Part shown: piece by piece, positions 9,909 to 19,692 of the stretch | How positions within the stretch are numbered: the first letter of the stretch is position 1 | Layout: the number at the start of each line of letters is the position of its first letter | NCBI GenBank assembly: GCA_023251875.1 | Contig: JAHEXY010000007.1 | Span: 95,780 to 159,779, forward strand | Direction of reading: 5' to 3' | DNA: 64,000 bases | Source: Bacteroidota bacterium | GTDB lineage: Bacteria > Bacteroidota > Bacteroidia > JAHEXY01 | Position numbers and translations under genes: made by a program | Notes under the pieces: generated by a model | The model's database searches: none | Told to the model about the DNA's origin: nothing | What the model saw: only the letters and a program-made list of their open reading frames with translations

Positions 9909-12365
9909 TTACATTTTAGAAATAATAATTTTTTGGCTATGATTTATTTGAGAATTTTTAATGTGTAAATAGTAAATACCATTTGATAATTGAGCGGTAT
10001 CAAATTCTAAGATATTTTCATTTGAATAAGGGGCATTGTATGCTTGTAGGACGGTTCTTCCCATTACATCATATACTGTAATTTTTAATTTTTCAGAAGA
10101 CGTTAATCCATTTACTTGAATACATGCCCTATTGGTAATTGGGTTGGGATAAATAGTTACAACAATATCCTTATTGGATGATATAGATGGTATTGAAGTA
10201 ATAAGCACATCGTCTCCATCAATACCATAAAACCCAGTAGTTGTACCCACAAGTATAGACCCAATGGCTAAGTCTTGGATAAGATCTCCTGGAAGGCCTG
10301 TATAAATAAGACTTGCCGAATCAAGAGCCGGATTATAGAAATATAATTTTCTATTGATCCCCACGTATACAATTGAATCTATATGGGAAGGATCTATTTC
10401 AACTGCAAATGGAGTTTCTTGAGATAGGGGATTTATATATTGATACGTAAGCCCCCCGTCTGTTGATTTGGCAAATGCCCTAGTAGGATCATAACCGGCA
10501 GTAATATACAATGTATCTTTTCCTCTTGGATCAACTGCAATGTCGTTAATAACCAATCCGGTAATAGATGGATCGCTCACATCAGTAGGGCCTTGATTTA
10601 CTTGTGTCCATGTTAAGCCAAGGTCCGTAGATTTCCAAATAAACCCCTTTTCAATATTACTGCATCCCGATCCTACATAAATTACGGTATCCGTTTTGCC
10701 ATATCCTACAGCAACTGTACTAGAGGTTCCAAAACCTGATGGAGACACATTTGCCCATGAATCACCACCATTTGTAGATCTCCATATATCTCCATTACCA
10801 GCATATTGATCTTTAAAAGTACCTGTTACTGCTACCACAATAGTACTATTAACAAATTCAATATCTTTTGTTCTTATAGCCCCTACATCATAATTAGTAG
10901 GATTTACAGCATTAAACCCATTAAGACCGGTATGACTTACAAAAAAACCTCCCGACCATGCGGCAATTACATGTGCTGAATCAGCAGGATCAACAGCAAC
11001 GGCTGTAATTCCTCCAATAACATCTGTATTACTAATAGGAAAAACACCATTAGGACTTAGCCATTTATTAACACCTGTAATTGTTTTATCAAGATATTTT
11101 GTTGTATAAGCTAAACCCGATTGAGTGGCTAAATAGAATTCTGTTTCATTTGTATTACGAGCAATTTTCCAAACAAATGAAGCATCAAATCCAGCACAAG
11201 GTTGTTGCACTAATGGTCCATTACAACCGGTTGTACTTACATATACACCTGGAGTACTCGATCCTACAAAAAAACTGGTATCACTTGGGTGCATAGTTAA
11301 AGCTACTGAATAAATATTTCCTGTACTTTGAGGTATGGGTGCAGTAGCAATCCAAGTACTTCCCATATCTTTTGAAATATATGCCAAGCCATTCACCAAA
11401 AGCAAGCCATTACTCAAAGGCATTTGCACAGTCCAATTAGGATTGTATGTTGCATGTGCAATATAATCAGAAAGGCTATTGGTGCTAGGTGAAATATTTG
11501 TCCAAGAGGCTCCCGCATTTGATGAGCGATACAGTTTCATTTTTCCGGTACTAGTATACCCATTTACAAAAATGGTGTCACCGGTACTTTGCCCGGGATG
11601 TGTAAATACTTTTGAAACAGAAGAAAGGGCTGATGGTAATGTAATTTTTGTAAAAATACTGCCATCGTATTTATATAAATTTCCATGAAATGTAGCAGTA
11701 GTTGTAGAGTCTATTACCACATAAAAAGGATAGCCCGAAGCTGTATTTGCAATTGCAATACTTCTTAAATAAAAGGCAGAATCAACGCCTGAAATTCTAG
11801 AAGTAATATCAATAACATCTGAGGAGTCTGTTGCATTTGTATCAATTTTAACAATATAATTTTGTAACAATACGTATAAATAATAATCTGATAGGCCAAT
11901 TGCACTAACGGATTTATTTGCGTAACCTAACTGTGAAAGCATATAGCCATCCATAGCAGTACGCCAAGTTCCGGTATCTCCATTGGTAAAACTAATTTGT
12001 GCAGCAGAAAGCCCCCCAACAGAAGCCGTTCTTGATGCAACCCAACCTTTTGTATTGGTAAATACACTTATTCCACCACCGCCCCAGCCTCTGGTATCAC
12101 AATCATAATCAAGAGAATCGTTCGAAAAAGCATGATACCATGTTTTAGCACTATCATCTGAAATATATAATGAAGAGGGCGCTGTACAAGTAGCCAATAA
12201 TCTCCCCTTAGTAGTAAAAGCCATATCAATGGCTAAACCGCCATAAATACCTAAATTTTTGCCTTTACCCACCATTATCGTATCACAAGTTTGGGTAAAT
12301 GCATTCGTTTTAATTAATAAGCATAGTAATAGAAAACAAGTGGTGTATCGTAAAAAATAAGGCAT
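9909..12365 (-). CDS. Secreted Asp-box beta-propeller protein, T9SS cargo (paralog 3 of 3, no Ig-like front)
   Basis: This 818-aa paralog begins with a signal peptide (TTCFLLLCLLIKTNAF) and goes straight into the propeller at CDTIMVGKGKNLGIYGG, the point reached only after about 240 residues in its two neighbours. It therefore lacks the Ig-like segments. Asp-box motifs include ISDDSAKTWYH, SSNAGASWTNI, STNGGDSWANV and STDLGLTWTQV. The C-terminus (IYPNPITNRACI ... NGIYYLHIKNSQINHSQKIIISKM) is a T9SS type-A domain. It is probably the first gene of the three-gene transcript. Function is unknown. Confidence 0.85.
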   Translation of the reverse strand: MPYFLRYTTCFLLLCLLIKTNAFTQTCDTIMVGKGKNLGIYGGLAIDMAFTTKGRLLATCTAPSSLYISDDSAKTWYHAFSNDSLDYDCDTRGWGGGGISVFTNTKGWVASRTASVGGLSAAQISFTNGDTGTWRTAMDGYMLSQLGYANKSVSAIGLSDYYLYVLLQNYIVKIDTNATDSSDVIDITSRISGVDSAFYLRSIAIANTASGYPFYVVIDSTTTATFHGNLYKYDGSIFTKITLPSALSSVSKVFTHPGQSTGDTIFVNGYTSTGKMKLYRSSNAGASWTNISPSTNSLSDYIAHATYNPNWTVQMPLSNGLLLVNGLAYISKDMGSTWIATAPIPQSTGNIYSVALTMHPSDTSFFVGSSTPGVYVSTTGCNGPLVQQPCAGFDASFVWKIARNTNETEFYLATQSGLAYTTKYLDKTITGVNKWLSPNGVFPISNTDVIGGITAVAVDPADSAHVIAAWSGGFFVSHTGLNGFNAVNPTNYDVGAIRTKDIEFVNSTIVVAVTGTFKDQYAGNGDIWRSTNGGDSWANVSPSGFGTSSTVAVGYGKTDTVIYVGSGCSNIEKGFIWKSTDLGLTWTQVNQGPTDVSDPSITGLVINDIAVDPRGKDTLYITAGYDPTRAFAKSTDGGLTYQYINPLSQETPFAVEIDPSHIDSIVYVGINRKLYFYNPALDSASLIYTGLPGDLIQDLAIGSILVGTTTGFYGIDGDDVLITSIPSISSNKDIVVTIYPNPITNRACIQVNGLTSSEKLKITVYDVMGRTVLQAYNAPYSNENILEFDTAQLSNGIYYLHIKNSQINHSQKIIISKM

Positions 12366-12527
12366 GATTTCTTTATTATATAGATACTTGTACGCTTTTT
12401 TAGGAGAAAGGTTGCAGAATAGAAGTCTAATTTAGGTATGCCATAAGTTATTATGGTTGCGATATAAGATTTTACTGTATGTTTTTTAGAGAATATGTGA
12501 ATTTTTAAAATAGGAACCCCAGCTTAT

Positions 12528-13841
12528 TTATTTTGAGATTTCAATTTTCACTTTTTTATTCTTAATTTTTTCGTTGCGCACGAGACTTTCTACTTGCTTG
12601 ATTTTCTCTCTTTTTATTGCAGCATAAGCTGAATGATCGAGTACTTCAATTAATCCTAATTCGTCTTTTTGCAGTTTCCCTTTTTGCAATAGCATACCCA
12701 CAATGTCCATTTTATTGATTTTATCTTTTTTTCCGGCCGATAGATAAAGTGTATCCCAATCGGAATTTGCAGGCAATGTATTTTTAGATGGTAATGTTTC
12801 TATTTCCGGATTTTCTTTGATAAACGGGGGAATATGATCTCCAACTGCAAGTAATAAATACGAAACACCTTGAGCATTCATACGAGCAGTACGACCATTA
12901 CGATGTATAAAAGCATTTTCAGTTGTGGGTAATTGATAATGTATCACTATTTCTATTTCAGGAATATCGAGTCCGCGAGAGGCAAGGTCGGTTGTGATTA
13001 ATATGCGATGGCTTCCGTTTCTAAATTTTATCAAGGCTCGTTCTCTGTCATCTTGATCCATGCCGCCATGAAAAATACCGTGATCCAAACCTTTTGCAAA
13101 AAGCAAACTGCTTATTCTTTCAACAGCATCGCGATGATTACAAAATATAAGTGTAGGCTTGTTTCCTAGTTTACAAACAAGAGAAAAAAGCGCATCCAGT
13201 TTGTCTTTATTTTCTGCTTTAACTTGTTTTAATTTTAAGCCATCTGTTTTGGTTGGGCTGGCATCTAAAAAATTAAGTTCAAGAGGATTAATTACTCCCG
13301 TAAATTCCGGTATAATGGGCATATTGGTGGCTGAAGTTAACATGCGTTTGTTTACATTTTTTAGCCTCTGAATAATGTATGACATCTCTTCTTGAAAGCC
13401 GAACTCTAATGCTTTATCAAATTCATCAAGTATTAAAGTGTGAATGGTATTGGTATCAAAACTAATTTTGCGAATATGGTAAGCTATCCTACCCGGAGTA
13501 CCAACAAGAACTGTTGGAGCCTGATTAAAATTATTTCTTTCTATTTTAGTTGAGTGGCCGCCATAACAACAATTTACTTTAAAACCGGTTTGCATTTGCT
13601 TAAATACCTGTTCTATTTGTATGCCTAACTCACGAGAAGGAACAAGAATTAACGCTTGAACACCTACTTTTTCCTTACTTAAAGTGTTTAAAAGCGGCAA
13701 TAAAAATCCCAATGTTTTTCCCGAGCCGGTAGGTGAGAGTAGAATAACATCATTTGATTTTTTACATGCTTCTATTGAAGCCAATTGCATTTGGTTTAAA
13801 GCCGTAATCTTTAAATTTTCGAGTGTTTTATGTGTATTCAT
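12528..13841 (-). CDS. DEAD-box RNA helicase
   Basis: This 437-aa protein has the DEAD-box helicase core motifs in order: Q motif (TALNQMQ), motif I SPTGSGKT (36-43), motif Ia PSREL (69-73), motif II written DEFD rather than DEAD (140-143), motif III SAT (171-173), TDLASRGLD (284-292) and motif VI HRNGRTAR (313-320). A basic C-terminal tail (DUF/DbpA-like region, then KNKKVKIEISK) could bind RNA. It probably remodels RNA, for example in ribosome assembly or mRNA decay. It starts 12 bases after the Pif1-type gene stops, so the two helicases are likely cotranscribed. Confidence 0.9.
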   Translation of the reverse strand: MNTHKTLENLKITALNQMQLASIEACKKSNDVILLSPTGSGKTLGFLLPLLNTLSKEKVGVQALILVPSRELGIQIEQVFKQMQTGFKVNCCYGGHSTKIERNNFNQAPTVLVGTPGRIAYHIRKISFDTNTIHTLILDEFDKALEFGFQEEMSYIIQRLKNVNKRMLTSATNMPIIPEFTGVINPLELNFLDASPTKTDGLKLKQVKAENKDKLDALFSLVCKLGNKPTLIFCNHRDAVERISSLLFAKGLDHGIFHGGMDQDDRERALIKFRNGSHRILITTDLASRGLDIPEIEIVIHYQLPTTENAFIHRNGRTARMNAQGVSYLLLAVGDHIPPFIKENPEIETLPSKNTLPANSDWDTLYLSAGKKDKINKMDIVGMLLQKGKLQKDELGLIEVLDHSAYAAIKREKIKQVESLVRNEKIKNKKVKIEISK

Positions 13842-13853
13842 CTTGTGTAATAT

Positions 13854-16178
13854 TTAGACTTCAACCTTTTGTGGTTCCTTCGAAAAAAAATCGGCAAGGG
13901 CAAAACGAATGTCGGAATAAGTATACTCATCACCAAGTATATTTTTAATAGCACTCAGTTTAAAACTATCAATTGATTTTGCTGCGGCAATAATGTGTTT
14001 TATTTTTTCTTTGTTTACAAATTGAAGAGCATCTAATTCTCCTTTGGTAATATATTGTGCTAAATGACCTTCTACAGTAGTAATTGCAAGTGTGCGTTCT
14101 TTTGCGATTTCTTCAATGGTTTTACCTTTTTTAAACAACTGAAAACTCATTGTTTTGGTATCTATTATTTCTCCTTTATCATCAGTAATTTTTTCTTTTT
14201 TCTTTCTTTCACCTCTAATGCGTTTTGGTTTTTGTATTTTACCAAAATCTTTGCTCGCATTTATTTTTGTAGTTAATGCCGCATTAATTTGATCGATACG
14301 AGATTGATCATTAATAATAGAGCTTATAGATTGTTTTGTAAATTCCTTTTTGCAAAGCATTACATCTGTTAATACTATAGCTTTTTGCATTCGTTTTACT
14401 TGCTCATAGCATAAGGTTTCAAGCTCAAGTAATTCTTTTAAATACGTTTTAATTTGACTTTCTGATTTTAGCAAAACAATATGCGAAATAATGGTAGCAG
14501 ATATCTTTTTAAACAGAGGTATAAAATAATTAGAAGCTGCTTTAACACGACTGTCTAGCAATTCTAAATAGCCATTCTCTTTTTGATTTAAAATAGCATT
14601 GAGTTGCATCAAAAATTTATCTGCATGAGGTTTTATTTCACTCAATTTATTTTTTTGATCAATGGCCCATTGTTTGTGTTGTTGCTTTGCAGATTTTTTT
14701 TCGTCTTTATCATACGTTTCTATATGATGGAAAAAATGATTGAGCAATGCATTAAAATTAAAACAGTTTGAAATATAGTCAAGCAAGAATTTGTTTTCTT
14801 CTTTCTCCACCATCGTTTTTAAATCATCTTGTTCCGATTTTGTTTTTGAATACTCTCTTACCTTTACATCTTGTTCAATGTTTTGAAAATTAATTCTTGA
14901 GCTCAATACTAAACCTTGTAAACTTCGTAAACGAGATAGGGCTACATAAATTTGCCCGGGAGCAAATGCATCACCAATATCAATAATGGCTTTATCAAAA
15001 GTGAGTCCTTGGCTTTTGTGCACGGTAATGGCCCAAGCCAGTTTTATAGGATATTGCGTAAACGTTCCATTTATTTTTTCTTCAATTTCATTTGTTGTTT
15101 CACTCAAAGTATATTTTATGTTTTCCCATCGGTAAGCTTCAACCGTAATGGGAGCAACAGCATCTTCAAATTTCACTTGAATTTCATCGTTGGTAATGGC
15201 AGAAATAACACCAATTTTTCCATTAAAAAAACGCTGCGCACCCGTTGGGTCATTTTTTACAAACATAATTTGCGAACCCAATTTTAATTCCATTGTTTTT
15301 TCAACGGGATAGGCGTATTCACTAAATTCATCTTCAACTGTGGCGTTAAAAAAATAAGATTTACTCTTGATATTTTGTAAATATTCTTTGTTTAGTTTGT
15401 CGGCTTTGTAATTGTGTGTGGTAAGCGTAATGTAGTTTTGATTATTTTCTGCTTTAAATCCGGGTTTGTAATAATTATTCAGCAAAGCAACATCATCTTC
15501 AGTAATACAATTGTTACGCAGGTTATTGAGTAGGGCAATAAAAGTATTATCCGCCTGACGGTATATTTTTTCTAATTCAATATATAATGGTTTTTCTTGC
15601 TGCAAAACCCAAGCATCAAAAAAGTAAATGCTGTTGTAATGTTCTTTTAATATTTCCCATTCATCATTTTTTACTACTGGAGGTAATTGCAATAAATCGC
15701 CAATAAATAAAACCTGAACGCCTCCGAAAGGTTTGTTATTTTGCCGCCTAATATAACGGAGTGTTGTATCAATGGCATCTAATAAATCGGCACGCAACAT
15801 ACTCACTTCGTCAATAATTAAAAGCTCTAATTCTCTTAGTAAATTACGTTTAGTACTACTCATTTGCATATTACGAATAAGTAAAGCCGGAGTAGTAATT
15901 TTAAATTGCTGATTGGTTGAAAAAGAATTTTGATTAACCGGAATAAAATTTCCAAAGGGTAATTGAAAAAGAGAATGAATGGTAACACCGCCTGCATTAA
16001 TAGCAGCAATACCGGTAGGCGCAACAATTACTGCTTTTTTATGCGTTTGTTGAATAATGTTTCTAAGAAAAGTTGTTTTCCCGGTTCCTGCTTTACCGGT
16101 TAAAAAAATATTTTTTTGAGTATGGTTAATAAATTTTGAAGCAAGGGCAGTAGGATCTGTTTCGTTTGAATTGTACAT
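13854..16178 (-). CDS. Pif1/RecD2-type SF1 DNA helicase with C-terminal helix-turn-helix domain
   Basis: This 774-aa protein shows SF1B helicase motifs: Walker A GKAGTGKT (28-35), APTGIAA (53-59), Walker B DEVS (123-126), GDLLQLPP, and WAITVHKSQGLTFD with VALSRLRS near residues 385-430, which is the Pif1 signature. A long helical linker follows. The last ~100 residues (FKKGKTIEEIAKERTLAITTVEGHL ...) resemble the HTH_40/RQC-type winged helix seen in Bacteroidota Pif1-like proteins. Pif1 helicases unwind DNA 5'-3' and resolve G-quadruplexes. A G-quadruplex-capable tract lies 85 bases upstream of this start (16264-16361), which may be meaningful or chance. Confidence 0.88.
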   Translation of the reverse strand: MYNSNETDPTALASKFINHTQKNIFLTGKAGTGKTTFLRNIIQQTHKKAVIVAPTGIAAINAGGVTIHSLFQLPFGNFIPVNQNSFSTNQQFKITTPALLIRNMQMSSTKRNLLRELELLIIDEVSMLRADLLDAIDTTLRYIRRQNNKPFGGVQVLFIGDLLQLPPVVKNDEWEILKEHYNSIYFFDAWVLQQEKPLYIELEKIYRQADNTFIALLNNLRNNCITEDDVALLNNYYKPGFKAENNQNYITLTTHNYKADKLNKEYLQNIKSKSYFFNATVEDEFSEYAYPVEKTMELKLGSQIMFVKNDPTGAQRFFNGKIGVISAITNDEIQVKFEDAVAPITVEAYRWENIKYTLSETTNEIEEKINGTFTQYPIKLAWAITVHKSQGLTFDKAIIDIGDAFAPGQIYVALSRLRSLQGLVLSSRINFQNIEQDVKVREYSKTKSEQDDLKTMVEKEENKFLLDYISNCFNFNALLNHFFHHIETYDKDEKKSAKQQHKQWAIDQKNKLSEIKPHADKFLMQLNAILNQKENGYLELLDSRVKAASNYFIPLFKKISATIISHIVLLKSESQIKTYLKELLELETLCYEQVKRMQKAIVLTDVMLCKKEFTKQSISSIINDQSRIDQINAALTTKINASKDFGKIQKPKRIRGERKKKEKITDDKGEIIDTKTMSFQLFKKGKTIEEIAKERTLAITTVEGHLAQYITKGELDALQFVNKEKIKHIIAAAKSIDSFKLSAIKNILGDEYTYSDIRFALADFFSKEPQKVEV

Positions 16179-16263
16179 AAGTAAAGTGCTAATTTTTCGT
16201 TTACAAAGGTATCAAATAAGAGTCTACTCCAAGAAATCTTTTAGACACGAATTTCAGGAAGCT

Positions 16264-16361
16264 GGGAGACGGGAGTCGGGAGCTGGGAGTCGGGAGTCGG
16301 GAGACGGGAGACGGGAGACGGGAGACGGGAGTCGGGAGTCGGGAGACGGGAGACGGGAGAC
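16264..16361 (+). repeat. 14 tandem copies of a GGGAGNC heptamer
   Basis: Fourteen exact 7-bp units run head to tail: mostly GGGAGAC and GGGAGTC, with one GGGAGCT. Runs of three G every seven bases give many possible intramolecular G-quadruplexes with 4-base loops on the + strand. The tract lies between the Pif1-type helicase start (16178) and the lipoprotein terminator. It is probably variable in copy number by slippage. Confidence 0.95.
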
Positions 16362-16382
16362 GGAAGAATTTTAAACAAGCGA

Positions 16383-16417
16383 AACCGCCTTGCTTAATTA
16401 AATAAACAAAGGCGGTT
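16383..16417 (-). terminator. Hairpin downstream of the lipoprotein gene
   Basis: AACCGCCTT (16383-16391) pairs with AAGGCGGTT (16409-16417). On the minus strand the stem is followed by a T-rich stretch. It lies about 100 bases after the stop of the lipoprotein gene and would end that transcript before the G-rich tract. Confidence 0.5.
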
Positions 16418-16513
16418 GAAGTACATGGCAATCTTGTTTCTTTGTTTGTGTTTAGTTTTTTAAGATTGTCATTCCATTTCTGAATGGTATACTTCTTTCG
16501 CAAAAAACAAATA

Positions 16514-16945
16514 TTACTTTGTTAATTCATAAGTTTCGCCTTGGTCGTCATAAAATTTTAAACTACTTGTTGTAAGTGTTGTGATATAAGCCGTCATGGT
16601 ATCATTGGTTGAATATTGTACCCATAATGAATCATGACCGGAATTTAACCAACCCCAATTTCCTGTTTCGGTATAGGGAACATCCATACCCATATACTTG
16701 CCGTTAAAATCATAAACAATAGTTGAATTGCTAGAAAAAGTAACATAATAGGTGAAACTATCATACAGATAATCTAAGTAATCATAAGTGGTTCCTCCGG
16801 TGAGTTTCCATTTTGCTTCTATTGAAGCTTGTGTAGAAGTATTATTATTGTTTGTAGAAGTTGAAGTATTGCTATCTTTTTTACAGCTTGATAAAAATAG
16901 CGCAGCTAAAACGAGAGTGATGAGTAATAAATTTAATTTTTTCAT
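16514..16945 (-). CDS. Small lipocalin-like lipoprotein
   Basis: This 143-aa protein has a lipoprotein signal peptide with lipobox LSSC (Cys21), followed by KKDS and an Asn/Thr/Ser linker. The rest (EAKWKLTGGTTYDY ... YETGNWGWLNSGHDSLWVQYS ... YELTK) has the short alternating beta pattern of small Bacteroidota lipocalin-like lipoproteins. It is probably attached to the outer membrane. Its 5' leader is almost the same as that of the lipoprotein gene at 19234-19692. Function is unknown. Confidence 0.75.
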   Translation of the reverse strand: MKKLNLLLITLVLAALFLSSCKKDSNTSTSTNNNNTSTQASIEAKWKLTGGTTYDYLDYLYDSFTYYVTFSSNSTIVYDFNGKYMGMDVPYTETGNWGWLNSGHDSLWVQYSTNDTMTAYITTLTTSSLKFYDDQGETYELTK

Positions 16946-17024
16946 TTCGTTTAATTTTTTAAGATTAATTAATTTGTTTTTGTATGAAATACAACAAGAC
17001 TTAAAAGTGTAACCACTGGATTTT
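16946..17024 (-). promoter_or_regulatory. Conserved lipoprotein leader/promoter region, copy 1
   Basis: The ~80 bases before this lipoprotein start are closely similar to those before the lipoprotein at 19692. Read in gene direction both carry GTGGTTACA, then a T-rich step, GTCTTGTTGTATT and CAAAT..ATTAATCTT just before ATG. Conservation over the whole leader suggests a shared promoter and 5' UTR, and so common regulation or recent duplication. Confidence 0.6.
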
Positions 17025-19193
17025 TTATTGTTTAATTAATTTATAAGTAAGACATTTTTTCTTATTGGATAGCTTTATAAGATAAAAGCCCTTTGATAAG
17101 GATGCAATATTTATTGTACTGGAATTTTCATTAATTGATAAAGAAGAAATTATTCTCTCTCCTTCTGCACTATATATATCTGCTAAATATTTTTCATTTG
17201 CAGCATCAATTACTATATAGTCATTTGCGGGATTGGGAGAGATTAGAGCTTGGGGGGTATTTCTGAAAAACTTTGAAATATTGCTTGTGGTTTTTGTGGT
17301 ATCATATAAAATAAGGCCATTCTCATTATATCCACTAAATCCATATCCGTATGAGCCAAGCCACTTATTATTATAGTTATCTATATAAACACATGTTAAC
17401 CAATCGCTTTGAACACCTGAATTGCTAATATCAAAAAGTTCCCAATTGGTTCCATCAAATTTTGCTAAGCCTCCACCATTGGTAGCTATCCATTTATTAT
17501 TTTGTTTGTCTATTGCAATTCCAGATATATTTAAATTGGATAAATTTGAATTGGATGTGTCATAAGTTGTCCAATTGTTTTGATAAAAATAACTAAGGCC
17601 ATGTCCTTCATAATTTCCATAAAACCTATCGTAACCTGAGCCTATCCAAAGACCATTGTTTTTATCTATGGTTACGTAGCTTATGTAATCTGAACAAATC
17701 CCGGAATTTGATTTATTATATACAGTCCAATTAACATTATCAAATTTTACTAAGCCTCCACCATTAGTACCAAGCCATTTTATACCGTTCGTATCTATAT
17801 AAATTGAATTTATATCATCACTAGGCAAATTAGAATTACTAGTAGTATAAGACGTCCATATATATCCATCAAAACTCACTAGTCCACCAAATCTTGCTCC
17901 AATCCATAAAACTCCATTACTATCAAACGCTAACGCTTGAACCATACCTCCTGGATAATCACTAAAGAATGTCCAATTTTTACCGTCATACTTTGATAGT
18001 CCCGAAAGTGATCCGCACCAAAGATTACCTGTTTTATCTAAAACAAGTGCACAAATAAAAGACACATTAGTTTGTGCAGAAGAGAAGGTGGTCCAAATAG
18101 AATCGGCATAACTAGAAATCGAGTTATTGCCAAACCATATTTTCTTGCTACTATCAACAACAACTGAAAAGCCGAAATTATCAGAAATATTGCATTGTGA
18201 CAATATCAGAGGATTACAACTTGTATCATCCAATATCATTAGAGGTTCGGAGTTTAGTCCCAACCATTTTCTTGAATATTTATCAATTGCTACTCCTCTA
18301 ATATCATTAACTTTTAAATTGGTATTTGTAGTGTCATAGAATATTGTATTACCTTGATAACTCTTTATTAAACCATATTTGGAAGTACCAATCCAAGCAA
18401 TTGAATCTTGAAAAGTTATTGATGACAAATACCAACTTCCGTTTGGCCAATACAAGTAGTCCGACCAAATGTTTCCATCAAATTTTGAAATTCCATATCC
18501 ATCTTTTTCAACATAAATATTTCCATATAAATCGCCAGTTAATAACTCCGGATACGACATTGGTTCAATATTTATCCATAATTGACTGCCTTGTTCATAC
18601 TTGTATATCCCATTAGTAGCCGCTATCCAAATATTATCATTCTTATCAATATAAATTTCCGATATGCTATATGATGAAGTATTAAAATTAGTTATGGCAT
18701 ATGATGTCCAAATTGTGTCATTGTATTTATAAATAGAATCACTTAAAGCTATCCATTTGTTTCCCTTACTATCTATTTCCACATCTTTAATATCATTACA
18801 TCCATTTCCCAAACAACCATTATTAACATCAATATTTAATGGAGAATTATTTTTATCATATGATGTCCAGCTATTACCATCAAAACTTACAATACCCATA
18901 TTAAAAACAATAGCCCATATATTTTTCTTTTTATCTACCATTATTTTTGAAATTATGTTTCCTGTAATGGCAGAATTAGATCTATCATAGGCTTGTAAAA
19001 CGTTTCCATTAATATCTGTTAAAAAAACTCCGTCCTCCGTCCCTATCCAAACACTATCATTTTGAAAAGCGATGCTGTTAGCAGGAGAAGATCTTGCAAA
19101 ATTTATCCATTGGGGATTTTGTGCTGCAATTTTTTCACTTTCAAATAATGAGAAAAAAAGTATTATTGCAATAAAAAAGCAAATAGATTTCAT
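17025..19193 (-). CDS. Secreted two-component-regulator-type propeller protein, T9SS cargo
   Basis: This 722-aa protein contains many Reg_prop-like blades of the form W-IGT-GGL--FDG--WT-Y (for example WLGTNGGGLVKFDNVNWTVY, WIATNGGGLAKFDGTNWELF). These are like the sensor propellers of hybrid two-component systems, but no histidine kinase part follows. It ends in a T9SS type-A domain (ISPNPANDYIVI ... SKGFYLIKLSNKKKCLTYKLIKQ), so it is exported. I chose the Met at 19193 because a signal peptide follows directly (MKSICFFIAIILFFSLF). A longer frame to 19292 would overlap the upstream lipoprotein gene. Confidence 0.85.
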   Translation of the reverse strand: MKSICFFIAIILFFSLFESEKIAAQNPQWINFARSSPANSIAFQNDSVWIGTEDGVFLTDINGNVLQAYDRSNSAITGNIISKIMVDKKKNIWAIVFNMGIVSFDGNSWTSYDKNNSPLNIDVNNGCLGNGCNDIKDVEIDSKGNKWIALSDSIYKYNDTIWTSYAITNFNTSSYSISEIYIDKNDNIWIAATNGIYKYEQGSQLWINIEPMSYPELLTGDLYGNIYVEKDGYGISKFDGNIWSDYLYWPNGSWYLSSITFQDSIAWIGTSKYGLIKSYQGNTIFYDTTNTNLKVNDIRGVAIDKYSRKWLGLNSEPLMILDDTSCNPLILSQCNISDNFGFSVVVDSSKKIWFGNNSISSYADSIWTTFSSAQTNVSFICALVLDKTGNLWCGSLSGLSKYDGKNWTFFSDYPGGMVQALAFDSNGVLWIGARFGGLVSFDGYIWTSYTTSNSNLPSDDINSIYIDTNGIKWLGTNGGGLVKFDNVNWTVYNKSNSGICSDYISYVTIDKNNGLWIGSGYDRFYGNYEGHGLSYFYQNNWTTYDTSNSNLSNLNISGIAIDKQNNKWIATNGGGLAKFDGTNWELFDISNSGVQSDWLTCVYIDNYNNKWLGSYGYGFSGYNENGLILYDTTKTTSNISKFFRNTPQALISPNPANDYIVIDAANEKYLADIYSAEGERIISSLSINENSSTINIASLSKGFYLIKLSNKKKCLTYKLIKQ

Positions 19194-19233
19194 ACAAGAT
19201 TTTTTGAGGTTGCTGAATATAGAAAAATAATTG

Positions 19234-19692
19234 CTACAATTTTGCAGTAAACGTTCCACTTGTAATATTACCCAAGCTTGTTTCTGCTTCAAAAGTTCCT
19301 TTTACAACATCAGAGGTAATTGAAGTAATTGTGATGGATCCATTTTCTGTATATTCATAATCACCAGCAGTATTATAGTAGGCTACTTTATACGAATCCC
19401 ACATACTTGTTATATCATGTTTTCCTGTAGTGGCACTTGATGGCATTCCAAAACCTATTACACTTCCATCACTTGCTGTTCCATTAATGGTAATAGTTCC
19501 ATAATAACTAGATTCATAAACTGAAGCTGCACTCCAACTCACGCCATCAACCGTAGCGGTAATTGATTCTGTAACTGTAGTTGTTGTATTGGTGTTTGTG
19601 TTTGTATCTGTTGTTTCTTCATCTTTTTTGCAACTGCTAAAAAAAATTGTACTAGATACTAATAGCATTAAAATTATTTTGTAGGTTTTCAT
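19234..19692 (-). CDS. Small lipoprotein, DUF6252-like
   Basis: This 152-aa protein has lipobox FSSC (Cys21), then KKDEETTD and a Thr/Asn-rich linker. The segment TESITATVDGVSWSAASVYESSYYGTITINGT and the closing GTFEAETSLGNITSGTFTAKL fit a beta-rich lipoprotein family typical of Bacteroidota (DUF6252-like). It is probably exposed on the outer membrane. It lies 40 bases upstream of the propeller gene and may be cotranscribed with it. It shares its leader with the lipoprotein at 16514-16945. Confidence 0.75.
   Translation of the reverse strand: MKTYKIILMLLVSSTIFFSSCKKDEETTDTNTNTNTTTTVTESITATVDGVSWSAASVYESSYYGTITINGTASDGSVIGFGMPSSATTGKHDITSMWDSYKVAYYNTAGDYEYTENGSITITSITSDVVKGTFEAETSLGNITSGTFTAKL

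Noticed and set aside
16201..16503. 100-codon minus-strand frame ending in a Pro/Ser/Arg/Leu repeat
   Set aside because: More than a third is the translation of the GGGAGNC heptamer tract and the rest crosses a terminator hairpin; the opposite-strand frame over the tract is equally open.
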